Assembly: GCF_018294505.1 (NCBI RefSeq)
Contig: NC_057811.1
Coordinates: 31,028,538-31,092,537, forward strand
Length of the DNA: 64,000 nt
Direction: 5' to 3'
From: Triticum aestivum
Taxonomy: Eukaryota; Streptophyta; Magnoliopsida; Poales; Poaceae
Numbering within the stretch: position 1 is the first letter of the stretch; each line of letters begins with the position of its first letter. A program made the translations under genes and the position numbers. This document shows, one piece after another, positions 34,960 through 47,654 of the stretch. The notes below the pieces were generated by a model. It was not told the DNA's origin. It ran no database searches and saw nothing but the letters and a program-made list of their open reading frames with translations.

Positions 34960-36695
34960 TGTTGGGGAACGTAGTAATTTCAAAAAAATTCTACGCACAC
35001 GCAAGATCATGGTGATGCATAGTAACGAGAGGGGAGAGTGTTGTCTACGTACCCTCGTAGACCGTAAGCGGAAGCGTTAACACAACGCGGTTGATGTAGT
35101 CGTACGTCTTCACGATCCGACCGATCAAGTACCGAACGCACGGCACCTCCGAGTTCAGCACACGTTCAGCTCGATGACGTCCCTCGAACTCCGATCCAGC
35201 CGAGTGTTGAGGGAGAGTTTCGTCAGCACGACGGCGTGGTGACGATGATGATGTTCTACCGACGCAGGGCTTCGCCTAAGCACCGCCATGAAATTATCGA
35301 GGTGTAATATGGTGGAGGGGGGCACCGCACACGGCTAAAAGAGCTTGATCAATTGTGTGTTTAGAGGTGCCCCCCTGCCCCCGTATATAAAGGTGCAAGG
35401 GGGAGGCCGCCGGCCAAGGAGGAGAGGCACGCCTAGGAGGAGTCCTACTCCTACCGGGAGTAGCACTCCCCCCCTTTTCCATGTTGGACTAGGACAGAGG
35501 GGGAAGAGGTGGAGGGGAGGAAGGAAGGGGAGGCGCCGCCCCCCTCTCCTTGTCCTATTCGCACTGGGGGGGGAAGGGGCGCGCGGCCCTGCCCTGGCCT
35601 CCTCTTCTCTCTTCCACCTAGGCCCAATAAGACCCATTAAGTTACCGGGGGGTTCCGGTAACCTCCCGGTACGCCGGAAAAATCCCGATTTCACCCGGAA
35701 CACTTCCGATGTCCAAACATAGGCTTCCAATATATCAATCTTTATGTCTCGACCATTTCGAGAGTCCTCGTCATGTTCGTGATCACATCCGGGACTCCGA
35801 ACAACCTTCGGTACATCAAAACATATAAACTCATAATATAACTGTCATCGTAACGTTAAGCGTGCGGACCCTACGGGTTCGAGAACTATGTAGACATGAC
35901 CGAGACACCTCTCCGGTCAATAACCAATAGCGGAACCTGGATGCTCATATTGGTTCCCACATATTCTACGAAGATCTTTATCGGTCAGACCGCATAACAA
36001 CATACGTTGTTCCCTTTGTCATCGGTATGTTACTTGCCCGAGATTCGATCGTCGGTATCTCGATACCTAGTTCAATCTCGTTACCGGCAAGTCTCTTTAC
36101 TCGTTCCGTAATACATCATCCCGCAACTAACTCATTAGTCACAATGCTTGCAAGGCTTATAGTGATGTGTATTACTGAGTGGGCCCAGAGATACCTCTCC
36201 GACAATCGGAGTGACAAATCCTAATCTCGAAATACGCCAACCCAACAAGTACCTTTGGAGACACCTGTAGAGCACCTTTATAATCACCCAGTTACGTTGT
36301 GACGTTTGGTAGCACACAAAGTGTTCCTCCAGTAAACGGGAGTTGCATAATCTCATAGTCATAGGAACATGTATAAGTCATGAAGAAGCAATAGCAACAT
36401 ACTAAACGATCGAGTGCTAAGCTAACGGAATGGGTCAAGTCAATCACATCATTCTCCTAATGATGTGATTCCCGTTAATCAAATGACAACTCATGTCTAT
36501 GGCTAGGAAACATAACCATCTTTGATCAACGAGCTAGTCAAGTAGAGGCATACTAGTGACACTCTGTTTGTCTATGTATTCACACATGTATTATGTTTCC
36601 GGTTAATACAATTCTAGCATGAATAATAAACATTTATCATGATATATGGAAATAAATAATAACTTTATTATTGCCTCTAGGGCATATTTCCTTCA
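34960..36695 (-). repeat. T LTR2 (shared middle LTR)
   Basis: TGTTGGGG to TTCCTTCA, 1736 bp. TATATAA at 35384-35390. It serves as 5' LTR of region 1 and 3' LTR of region 2. No target duplication flanks it. Confidence 0.95.
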
Positions 36696-36707
36696 GTCTC
36701 CCACTTG
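36696..36707 (-). other. Polypurine tract of T internal region 2
   Basis: CAAGTGGGAGAC on the minus strand, next to the middle LTR. Confidence 0.85.
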
Positions 36708-36728
36708 CACTAGAGTCAATAATCTAGA

Positions 36729-37289
36729 TTACACAGTAATGATTCTTACACCCATGGAGTCTTGGTGCTGATCATGTTTTGCTCGTGGAAGAGGCTTAGT
36801 CAACGGGTCTGCAACATTCAGATCCGTATGTATCTTGCAAATTTCTATGTCTCCCACCTGGACTAAATCCCGGATGGAATTGAAGCGTCTTTTGATGTGC
36901 TTGGTTCTCTTGTGAAATCTGGATTCCTTTGCTAAGGCAATTGCACCAGTATTGTCACAAAAGATTTTCATTGGTCCCGATGCACTAGGTATGACACCTA
37001 GATCGGATATGAACTCCTTCATCCAGACTCCTTCATTTGCTGCTTCCGAAGCAGCTATGTACTCCGCTTCACACGTAGATCCCGCCACGACACTTTGCTT
37101 AGAACTGCACCAACTGACAGCTCCACCGTTCAATGTAAACACGTATCCGGTTTGCGATTTAGAATCGTCCGGATCAGTGTCAAATCTTGCATCAACGTAC
37201 CCATTTACGATGAGCTCTTTGTCACCTCCATAAACAAGAAACATATCCTTAGTCCTTTTCAGGTATTTCAGGATGTTCTTGACCGCTGT
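36729..37289 (-). pseudogene. Copia RNase H, T copy 2
   Basis: Same domain as 29733-30467 with the same catalytic motifs (VNGYVDARFDTD, TCEAEYIA, FCDNTGAIA). It is cut from RT by changes at 37285-37295, where copy 1 reads DHWAAVK and this copy has a TAG. Confidence 0.9.
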
Positions 37290-38629
37290 CTAGAGATCCA
37301 CTCCTGGATTACTTTGGTACCTCCCTGTTAAACTTATAGCAAGGCACACATCAAGTCTGGTACACAGCATTGCATACATGATAGAGCCTATGGCTGAAGC
37401 ATAGGGAATATCTTTCATCTTCTCTCTATCTTCTGCAGTGGTCGGGCATTGAGTCTTACTCAATCTCACACCTTGTAGTACAGGCAAGAACCCTTTCTTT
37501 GCTTGATCCATTTTGAACTTCTTCAAAACATTGTCAAGGTATGTGCTTTGTGAAAGTCCAATTAAGCGTCTCGATCTATCTCTATAGATCTTGATGCCTA
37601 ATATATATGCAGCTTCACCGAGGTCTTTCATTGAAAAACTCTTATTCAAGTATCCCTTTATGCTACCCAGAAATTCTATATAATTTCCAATTAGCAATAT
37701 GTCATCCACATATAATATCAGAAATGCTACTGAGAACCCACTCACTTTCTTGTAAATACAGGCTTCTCCAAAAGTCTGTATAAAACCAAATGCTTTGATC
37801 ACACTATCAAAGCATTTATTCCAACTCCGAGAGGCTTGCACCAGCCCATAAATGGATCGCTGGAGCTTGCACACTTGTTAGCTCCCTTTGGATCGACAAA
37901 ACCTTCCGGTGTCATCATATACAACTCTTCTTCCAGAAATCCATTCAGGAATGCAAATTTGACATCCATTTGCCAAATTTCATAATCATAAAATGCAGCA
38001 ATTGCTAACATGATTCGGATAGACTTAAGCATCGCTACGGGTGAGAAGGTCTCATCGTAGTCAATCCCTTGAACTTGTAGAAAACCTTTCGCAACAAGTC
38101 GAGATTTACAGACAGTAACATTACCGTCGGCGTCAGTCTTCTTCTTGAAGATCCATTTATTTTCAATGGCTTGCCGATCATCGGGCAAGTCAACCAAAGT
38201 CCATACTTTGTTCTCATACATGGATCCCATCTCGGATTTCATGTCCTCAAGCCATTTTGCGGAATCTGGGCTCATCATCGCTTCTTCATAGTTCGTAGGT
38301 TCGTCATGGTCTAATAACATAACCTCCAGAACAGGATTACCGTACCACTCTGGTGCGGATCTTAATCTGGTTGACCTACGAGGTTCAGTAATAACTTGAT
38401 CTGAAGTTTCATGATCATTATCATTAACTTCCTCACTAATTGGTGTAGGTTTCGCAGAAACTGGTTTCTGTGATGTTCTACTTTCCAATAAGGGAGCAGG
38501 CACAGTTACCTCATCAAGTTCTACTTTCCTCCCACTCACTTCATTCGAGAGAAACTCCTTCTCTAGAAAGGATCCATTCTTAGCAACGAATGTCTTGCCT
38601 TCGGATACTGTGATAGAAGGTGTACCCAA
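37290..38629 (-). pseudogene. Copia linker and reverse transcriptase, T copy 2
   Basis: The linker joins RT without the two stops seen in copy 1. The catalytic motif reads YVDD (LILYVDDILL) instead of YADD. A one-to-two base loss near 37876 (in the GANKMCKLQ stretch) splits the frame, so 37799-38629 and 37290-37874 are in different phases. RT ends with a TAG near 37290 before RNase H. Confidence 0.9.
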
Positions 38630-39751
38630 CAGTCTCCTTTGGGTATCCTATGAAGACACATTTCTCCGATTTAGGTTTGAGCTTATCAGGTTGAAGTTTC
38701 TTCACATAAGCATCGCAACCCCAAATTTTAAGAAACGACAAATTTGGTTTCTTGCCAAACCATAGTTCGTAAGGCGTCGTCTCAACGGATTTCGATGGTG
38801 CCCTATTTAGAGTGAATGCAGCCGTCTCTAAAGCATAACCCAAAACGATAGCGGTAAATCAGTAAGAGACATCATAGATCGCACCATATCTAGTAAAGTA
38901 CGATTACGACGTTCGGACACACCATTACGCTGTGGTGTTCCGGGTGGCGTGAGTTGCGAAACTATTCCGCATTGTTTCAAATGTAGGCCAAACTCGTAAC
39001 TCAAATATTCTCCTCCACGATCTGATCGTAGAAACTTTATTTTCTTGTTATGATGATTTTCAACTTTGCTCTGAAATTCTTTGAACTTTTCAAATGTTTC
39101 AGACTTATGTTTCATTAAGTAGATATACCCATATCTGCTCAAATCATCTGTGAAGGTGAGAAAATAATGATATCTGCCACGAGCCTCAATATTCATCGGA
39201 CCACATACATCTGTATGTATGATTTCCAACAAATCAGTTGCTCTCTCCATAGTTCCGGAGAACGGTGTTTTAGTCATCTTGTCCATGAGACACGGTTCGC
39301 AAGTACCAAGTGATTCATAATAAAGTGATTCCAAAAGTCCATCAGTATGGAGTTTCTTCATGCGCTTTACACCGATATGACCTAAACGGCATTGCCACAA
39401 ATAAGTTGCACTATCATTATCAACTCTGCATTTTTTGGCTTCGACATTATGAATATGTGTGTCACTACTACCGAGATTCATTAAAAATAGACCACTCTTC
39501 AAGGGTGCATGACCATAAAAGATATTATTCATATAAATAGAACAACCATTATTCTCTGATTTAAATGAATAACCGTCTCGTATCAAACAAGATCCAGATA
39601 TAATGTTCATGCTCAACGCTGGCACCAAATAACAATTATTTAGGTCTAATACTAATCCCGAAGGTAGATGTAGAGGTAGCGTGCCGACGGCGATCACATC
39701 GACTTTGGAACCATTTCCCACGCGCATCGTCACCTTGTCCTTAGCCAGTGT
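38580..39751 (-). pseudogene. Copia integrase and protease C-terminal part, T copy 2
   Basis: The integrase core keeps D, D and E (HTDVCGP, LRSDRGGEY, NGVSERRNRT). Frameshifts at about 38607 and 38841 (a lost C in the ACCCC run) divide it into three phases. The first integrase histidine is glutamine, as in copy 1. Confidence 0.9.
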
Positions 39752-40714
39752 TCACTTAATCCGTAGTCCCTGTTTCGAGTTGCAAATATTAGCAACAGAA
39801 CCAGTATCAAATACCCAGGTGCTACTGCGAGCTCTGGTAAGGTACACATCAATAACATGTATATCACATATACCTTTGTTCACATTGCCATCCTTCTTAT
39901 CCGCCAAATACTTGGGGCAGTTCCGCTTCCAGTGACCAGTCTGCTTGCAGTAGAAACACTCAGTCTCAGGCTTAGGTCTAGATTTGGGTTTCTTCTCCTG
40001 AACAACAACTTGCTTGCTGTTCTTCTTGAAGTTCCCCTTCTTCTTCCATTTGCCCTTTTTCTTGAAACTAGTGGTCTTATTGACCATCAACACTTGATGG
40101 TCCTTTTTGATTTCTACCTCCGCTGCCTTTAGCATTGCGAAGAGCTCGGGAATTGTCTTATTCATCCCTTGCATGTTATAGTTCATCACGAAGCTCTTGT
40201 AGCTTGGTGGCAGTGATTGAAGAATTCTGTCAATGACGCTATCATCCGGAAGATTAACTCCCAGTTGAATCAAGTGATTATTATACCCAGACATTTTGAG
40301 TATATGCTCACTGACAGAACTATTCTCTTCCATCTTGCAGCTGTAGAACTTATTGGAGACTTCATATCTCTCAATCCGGGCATTTGCCTTGAAATATTAA
40401 CTTCAACTCCTGTAACATCTCATATGCTCCATGACGTTCAAAACGTCGTTGAAGACCCGGTTCTAAGCCGTAAAGCATGGCACACTGAACTATTGAGTAG
40501 TCATCAGCTTTGCTCTGCCAGACGTTCATACTTCTGGTGTTGCTCTTGCAGGTGGCCTGGCACCCAGCGGTGCTTCCAGGACGTAATTCTTCTGTGCAGC
40601 AATGAGGATAATCCTCAAGTTACGGACCCAGTCCGTGTAATTGCTACCATCATCTTTCAACTTTGCTTTCTCAAGGAACGCATTAAAATTCAACGGAACA
40701 ACATCACGGGCCAT
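39752..40714 (-). pseudogene. Copia gag and protease N-terminal part, T copy 2
   Basis: The ATG is at 40712-40714. A deletion near 40531 and an insertion near 40388 shift the frame out and back. The zinc knuckle (CFYCKQTGHWKRNC) is intact near 39920-39960 and, unlike copy 1, in phase with the protease DTG at 39800-39808. CGA to TGA at 39752-39754 stops the frame shortly after DTG. Confidence 0.9.
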
Positions 40715-41937
40715 CTATCTACAATTGACATAGACAAGCAAGATACTATCAGGTACTAAGTTCATGATAAATTTAAGTTCTATTAATCATATTACTTAAG
40801 AACTACCACTTAGATAGACATCTCTGTAATCATCTAAGTGATTACGTGATCCAAATCAACTAAACCATAACCGATCATCACGTGAAATGGAGTAGTTTTC
40901 AATGGTGAACATCACTATGTTGATCATATCTACTATATGATTCACGCTCGACCTTTCGGTCTCAGTGTTCCGAGGCCATATCTGCATATGCTAGGCTCGT
41001 CAAGTTTAACCTGAGTATTCTGCGTGTGCAAAACTGGCTTGCACCCGTTGTAGATGGATGTAGAGCTTATCACACCCGATCATCACGTGGTGTCTGGGCA
41101 CGATGAACTTTGGCAACGGTGCATACTCAGGGAGATAACTTTTATTCTGAAATTTTAGTGAGAGATCATCTGATAATGCTACCGTCAATCAAATCAAGAT
41201 AAGATGCATAAAAGATAAACATCACATGCAATCAATATAGTGATATGATATGGCCATCATCATCTTGTGCTTGTGATCTCCATCTCCGAAGCACCGTCAT
41301 GATCACCATCATCACCGGCTCGACACCTTGATCTCCATCGTAGCATCGTTGTCGTCTCGCCAACTATTGCTTTTACGACTATCGCTACCGCTTAGTGATA
41401 AAGTAAAACAATTACATGGCGATTGCATTGCATACTATAAAGCGACAACCATATGGCTCCTGCCAGTTGCCGATAACTTGGTTACAAAACATGATCATCT
41501 CATACAATAAAATATAGCATCATGTCTTGACCATATCACATCACAACATGCCCTGCAAAAGCAAGTTAGACGTCCTCTACTTTGTTGTTGCAAGTTTTAC
41601 GTGGCTGCTACGGGCTTAGCAAGAACCGTTCTTACCTACGCATCAAAACCACAACGATAGTTTGTCAAGTTGGTGATGTTTTAACCTTCGCAAGGAGCGG
41701 GTGTAGCCACACTCGGTTCAACTAAAGTGAGAGAGACAGACACCCGCCAGTCACCTTTAAGCAATGAGTGCTCGCAAAGGTGAAACCAGTCTCGCGTAAG
41801 TGTACGCGTAATGTCGGTCCGGGCCGCTTCATCTCACAATACCGCTGAACCAAAGTATGACATGCTGGTAAGTAGTATGACTTATATCGCCCACAACTCA
41901 CTTGTGTTCTACTCGTGCATAACATCAACGCATAAAA
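40715..41937 (-). other. Untranslated leader of T internal region 2
   Basis: No supportable coding frame. Confidence 0.8.
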
Positions 41938-41953
41938 CCAGGCTCGGATGCCA
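41938..41953 (-). other. Primer binding site of T internal region 2 (variant)
   Basis: TGGCATCCGAGCCTGG, next to LTR3. Confidence 0.8.
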
Positions 41954-41954
41954 C

Positions 41955-43690
41955 TGTTGGGGAACGTAGTAATTTCAAAAAAATTCTATACGCACACGCA
42001 AGATCATGGTGATGCATAGTAACGAGAGGGGAGAGTGTTGTCTACGTACCCTCGTAGACCGTAAGCGGAAGCGTTAACACAACGCGGTTGATGTAGTCGT
42101 ACGTCTTCACGATCCGACCGATCAAGTACCGAACGCACGGCACCTCCGAGTTCAGCACACGTTCAGCTCGATGACGTCCCTCGAACTCCGATCCAGCCGA
42201 GTGTTGAGGGAGAGTTTCGTCAGCACGACGGCGTGGTGACGATGATGATGTTCTACCGACGCAGGGCTTCGCCTAAGCACCGCTATGAAATTATCGAGGT
42301 GTAATATGGTGGAGGGGGGCACCGCACACGGCTAAAAGAGCTTGATCAATTGTGTGTTTAGAGGTGCCCCCCTGCCCCCGTATATAAAGGTGCAAGGGGG
42401 AGGCCGCCGGCCAAGGAGGAGAGGCACGCCTAGGAGGAGTCCTACTCCTACCGGGAGTAGCACTCCCCCCCTTTTCCATGTTGGACTAGGACAGAGGGGG
42501 AAGAGGTGGAGGGGAGGAAGGAAGGGGAGGCGCCGCCCCCCTCTCCTTGTCCTATTCGCACTGGGGGGGAAGGGGCGCGCGGCCCTGCCCTGGCCTCCTC
42601 TTCTCTCTTCCACCTAGGCCCAATAAGGCCCATTAAGTTACCGAGGGGTTCCGGTAACCTCCCGGTACGCCGGAAAAATCCCGATTTCACCCGGAACACT
42701 TCCGATGTCCAAACATAGGCTTCCAATATATCAATCTTTATGTATCGACCATTTCGAGACTCCTCGTCATGTTCGTGATCACATCCGGGACTCCGAACAA
42801 CCTCCGGTACATCAAAACATATAAACTCATAATATAACTGTCATCGTAACGTTAAGCGTGCATATCCTACGGGTTCGAGAACTATGTAGACATGACCGAG
42901 ACACCTCTCCGGTCAATAACCAATAGCGGAACCTGGATGCTCATATTGGTTCCCACATATTCTACGAAGGTCTTTATCGGTCAGACCGCATAACAACATA
43001 CGTTGTTCCCTTTGTCATCGGTATGTTACTTGCCCGAGATTCGATCGTCGGTATCTCTATACCTAGTTCAATCTCGTTACCGGCAAGTCTCTTTACTCGT
43101 TCTATAATACGTCATCCCGCAACTAACTCATTAGTCACAATGCTTGCAAGGCTTTTAGTGATGTGTATTACTGAGTGGCCCAGAGATACCTCTCCGACAA
43201 TCGGAGTGACAAATCCTAATCTCGAAATACGCCAACCCAACAAGTACCTTTGGAGACACCTGTACAGCACCTTTATAATCACCCAGTTATGTTGTGATGT
43301 TTGGTAGCACACAAAGTGTTCCTCCGGTAAACGGGAGTTGCATAATCTCATAGTCATAGGAACATGTATAAGTCATGAAGAAAGCAGTAGCAACATACTA
43401 AACGATCGAGTGCTAAGCTAACGGAATGGGTCAAGTCAATCACATCATTCTCCTAATGATGTGGTCCCGTTAATCAAATGACAACTCATGTCTATGGCTA
43501 GGAAACATAACCATCTTTGATCAACGAGCTAGTCAAGTAGAGGCATACTTGTGACACTCTGTTTGTCTATGTATTCACACATGTATTATGTTTCCGGTTA
43601 ATACAATTCTAGCATGAATAATAAACATTTATCATGATATAAGGAAATAAAGAATAACTTTATTATTGCCTCTAGGGCATATTTCCTTCA
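41955..43690 (-). repeat. T LTR3 (5' LTR)
   Basis: TGTTGGGG to TTCCTTCA, 1736 bp. TATATAAA (plus strand) at 42381-42388. Followed by the right CGTTT target copy. Confidence 0.95.
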
Positions 43691-43695
43691 CGTTT

Positions 43696-43877
43696 GATAT
43701 TCTTTTTCTGCGAAACTCTGAAATAGGCAAAAAACAGCAATTCTAGGCTGGGCCTCCGGTTAATAGGTTAGTCCCAAAAATAATATAAAGGTGTATAATA
43801 AAGCCCATTAATGTCCAAAACAGAATATATTATAGCATGGAACAATAAAAAATTATAGATATGTTGGAGACGTATCA
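43696..43877 (-). repeat. B 3' LTR, proximal part (right of T)
   Basis: Ends GGAGACGTATCA, matching 48999-49180 of the right LTR. On the minus strand this is the LTR start TGATACGTCTCC. Confidence 0.92.
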
Positions 43878-43892
43878 AGCATCCCCAAGCTT
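43878..43892 (-). other. Polypurine tract of B
   Basis: AAGCTTGGGGATGCT on the minus strand, abutting the LTR start. Confidence 0.75.
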
Positions 43893-46656
43893 AATTCCTG
43901 CTCGTCCTTGAGTAGGTAAATGACAAAAACAGAATTTTTGATGTGGAATGCTACTTGGCATAATTTCAATGTAATTCTCTTAATTGTGGTATGAATATTC
44001 AGATCCGAAAGATTCAAGACAAGAGTTTAATATTAACACAAACATAATAATACTTCAAGCATACTAACTAAGCAATTATGTCTTCTCAAAATAACATGGC
44101 CAAAGAAAGTTATCCCTACAAAATCATATAGTCCGGCTATGCTCTATCTTCACCACACAAAGTATTTAAATAATGCACAACCCCGATGACAAGCCAAGCA
44201 ATTGTTTCATACTTTTGATGTTCTCAAACTTTTTCAATCTTCACGCAATACATGAGCGTGAGCCATGGACATAGCACTATATGTGGAATAGAATGGTGGT
44301 TGTGGAGAAGACAAAAAAGGAGAAGATAGTCTCACATCAACTAGGCATATCAACGAGCTATGGAGATGCCCATTAATAGATATCAATGTGAGTGAGTAGG
44401 GATTGCCATGCAACGGATGCACTAGAGCTATAAGTATATGAAAGCTCAACAAAAGGAACTAAGTGGGTGTGCATCCAACTCGCTTGCTCACGAAGACCTG
44501 GGGCATTTTGAGGAAGCCCATCATTGGAATATACAAGCCAAGTTCTATAATGAAAATTTCCCACTAGTATATGAAAGTGATATCATAGGAGACTCTCTAT
44601 CATGAAGATCATGGTGCTACTTTGAAGCACAAGTGTGGTAAAAGGATAGTAACATTGTCCCTTCTCTCTTTTTCTCTCATCATTTTTTATTGGGCCTTTT
44701 CTTTTTCTTTTTTGGACACCTTTTTTATTATTATTTAGTCCGGCGTCTCATCCCGACTTGTGGGGGAATCATAGTCTCCATCATCCTTTCCTCACTTGGG
44801 ACAATGCTCTAAAACATGATGATCATCACACTTTTATTTACTTACAACTCAACAATTACAACTCAATACTTAGAACAAAATATGACTCTATGTGAATCCC
44901 TCTGGCGGTGTACCGGGATATGCAATGAATCAAGAGTGACATGTATGAAAGATTTATGAACGGTGGCTTTGCCACAAATACAATGTCAACTACATGATCA
45001 TGCAAAGCAATATGACAATGATGGAGCGTGTCATAGTAAACGGAACGGTGGAAAGTTGCATGGCAATATATCTCGGAATGGCTATGGAAATGCCATGGTA
45101 GGTAGGTATGGTGGCTGTTTTGAGGAAGGTATATGGTGGGTGTATGATACCGGAGAAAAGTGCGCGGTATTAGAGAGGCTAGCAATGGTGGAAGGAAGGA
45201 AGAAAAGTGCGTATAATCCATGGACTCAATATTAGTCATAAAGAACTCATATATTTATTGCAAAAATCTACAAGTTATCAAAGCAAAGTATTACGCGCAT
45301 GCTCATAGGGGGATAGATTGGTAGGAAAAGACCATCGCTCGTCCCCGACCGCCACTCATAAGGAAGGCAATCAATAAATAAATCATGCTCCGACTTCATC
45401 ACATAACGGTTCACCATACATGCATGCTACGGGAATCACAAAATTTAACACAAGTATTTCTCAAATTCACAACTACTCAACTAGCATGACTCTAATATCA
45501 TAATGTCCATGTCTCAAAACAATTATCAAGCATCTAACTTTTCATAGTATTCAACACACTCATAAGAAAAGTTTTTACTAATCTTGAATGCCTATCATAA
45601 TTATAGAAAATTACCATGCTGTTTTGTATGACTCCCAAAATAATCTAAGTGAAGCATGAGAGAACAATAGTTTCTATAAAACAAAACCACCACCGTGCTC
45701 TAAAATATATAAGTGAAGCACTAGAGCAAAAACTATATAGCTCAAAAGATATAAGTGAAGCACATAGGGTATTCTAATAAATTCCGAATCATGTGTGTCT
45801 CTCTCAAAAGGTGTGTACAGCAAGGATGATTGTGGCAAACTAACAAACAAAGACTCAAATCATGTGGTGAATAAATTATAGCTCCAAGTAAAGTTACCGA
45901 TGGAAGTAGACGAAAGAGGGGATGTCTTCCGGGGCATCCCCAAGCTTTGGCTTTTAGGTGTCCTTAGATTATCTTGGGGTGCCATGGGCATCCCCAAGCT
46001 TAGGCTCTTGCCACTCCTTGTTCCATAATCCATCAAATCTTTTACCCAAAACTTGAAAACTTCACAACACAAAACTTAACAGAAAATCTCGTGAGCTCCG
46101 TTAGCGAAAGAAAACAAAACACCACTTCAAGGTACTGTAATGAAATCATTCTTTATTTATATTGGTGTTAAACCTACTGTATTCCAACTTCTCTATGGTT
46201 TATAAACTATTTTACTAGCAATAGATTCATCAAAATAAGCAAACAACACACGAAAAACAGAATCTGTGAAAAACAGAACAACCTGTAGTGATCTGTAACT
46301 AACGCAAACTTCTGGAACTCCAAAAATTCAGCCAAAATAGGAAGGCCTAGACAATTTGTTTATTGATCAGCAGCAATTGGAATCAATATTTTATCACGTT
46401 CTGGTGATTTTTAACAACTATTTTCGTAACAGAAAGTTTCTGCAATTTTCAGCAAGATCAAATAACTATCATCCAAGAAGATCCTATAGGTTAAACTTGG
46501 CACAAACACTAATTAAAACATAAAAAAAATCTAACCAGAGGCTAGATCAAATATTTATTCCTAAACAGAAGCAAAAAACTAAAAATAAAATTGGGTTGCC
46601 TCCCAACAAACGCTATCGTTTAACGCCCCTAGCTAGGCATAATAGCAAGGATAGAT
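43893..46656. other. Pol-less interior of B
   Basis: 2.8 kb of AT-rich sequence without a supportable gene. Two further copies of the polypurine motif AGCTTGGGGATGCC lie near 45932-45946 and 45988-46002. Confidence 0.7.
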
Positions 46657-47470
46657 CTAGGTATTGCCATCTTTGATGGGCAATTCTTCAATGAGACATC
46701 TATCATCCTTAGGAATTTCTTTCTTTCTATTAATTATCAAACTTATAGGCACATAATTGAAAAATTCATTTGTAGCAAATGGTTCCTTAATGATAGCAAA
46801 AAGATTGGGATGAATACTTATAGATTTGAGATCCGTAGTTTCTTTACTAGAGGATTCACCCTTATTTTTAAGAACATACATAAGCTTGGAAATTTTAGTT
46901 GGAGGACTTGGAGTATTCTTTACGGAAGAAAAAGAGGTTCCCAAGTTGGTAATGATACCCTCAAGTTTATCTATTCTTGTGGAATCCTGATTTATTCTTT
47001 CATTAACTATGGGTTCCTTCTCCTTAATATTTTTCAAAGTGACTCCTACTTTAGATCCATATTGGGTAATTTGGTTGTGGATCTTTTTATCCAGATTTTC
47101 AATTAACTCTACGGTAGCAACTTTATTTGCAATAATTTCAAGTCTTTGCATTACATGCTCCAAAGTTAACATAGTTCCATTAACAAAAAGAGGTGCTGAG
47201 CCAAACAAATCTATCATAGCATTATAACAATCGAAAGTATGGCTACCCAAGAAATTCCCTCCGGTAATGGTATCAAGGATATATCTATACCAAGGAGTAG
47301 CGCCTACATAAAAATTTCGGAGAAGAACGGAAGTAAATTCCTGGTAGATCTATTTTGAGCATTGCAAATTCTATACCAAGCGTCTTTTAGATTTTCTCCC
47401 TCCCTTTGCTTAAAATTAAGAGCTTCATTCTCGGGAGACAACGGAGAAGATAGGGGACTAACCATAACGA
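46657..47470 (-). pseudogene. Gag-like remnant of B
   Basis: The upstream piece (about 47340-47440) reads ALNFKQREGENLKDAWYRI, the signature of the retrotrans_gag domain in Gypsy elements. A one-base shift near 47340 moves to the frame 47250-46657, which continues past GSHTFDCYNAMIDLFGS into a lysine- and isoleucine-rich, helix-prone segment and ends at 46657. The N-terminal half of a normal gag and all of pol are missing. Such proteins occur in non-autonomous Gypsy families. Expression status is unknown. Confidence 0.72.
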
Positions 47471-47625
47471 CACGCAAGCGAAAAAGAGGCAAACGAAAAA
47501 GAGAGGGTGAATAAAATGGCAAGGGTGAAGTGGGGGAGAGGAAAAAGAGAGGCAAATGGAAAATAATGTAATGCGGGAGATAAGGGTTTGTGATGGGTAC
47601 TTGGTATGTTGACTTTTGTGTAGAC

Positions 47626-47643
47626 TCCCCATCAACGGCGCCA
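47626..47643 (-). other. Primer binding site of B
   Basis: TGGCGCCGTTGATGGGGA on the minus strand, 11 bases from the LTR. It differs at two positions from the complement of the plant tRNA-Asp 3' end. Confidence 0.8.
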
Positions 47644-47654
47644 GAAATCCTTCT

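Larger units (their letters stand above)
27971..43690 (-). mobile_element. Element T: tandem Copia insertion, LTR-internal-LTR-internal-LTR
   Basis: Three BARE1/WIS/Angela LTRs (1729, 1736 and 1736 bp) and two internal regions (5260 and 5259 bp) all lie in the same orientation. A single 5 bp target duplication, CGTTT (27966-27970 and 43691-43695), bounds the whole 15.7 kb, and none is seen at the middle LTR. Both internal regions run directly into the middle LTR, with a polypurine tract on one side and a primer site on the other. It therefore behaves as one insertion that was tandemly duplicated. Confidence 0.95.

Noticed and set aside
35335..35730. 131-codon frame in a Copia LTR, with counterparts in the other LTRs
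   Set aside because: It lies over the LTR promoter and GC-rich stretch; lengths change between copies by indels.
44856..45239. 127-codon minus-strand frame in the B interior
   Set aside because: Histidine-, serine- and tyrosine-rich low-complexity translation without domain or family context.
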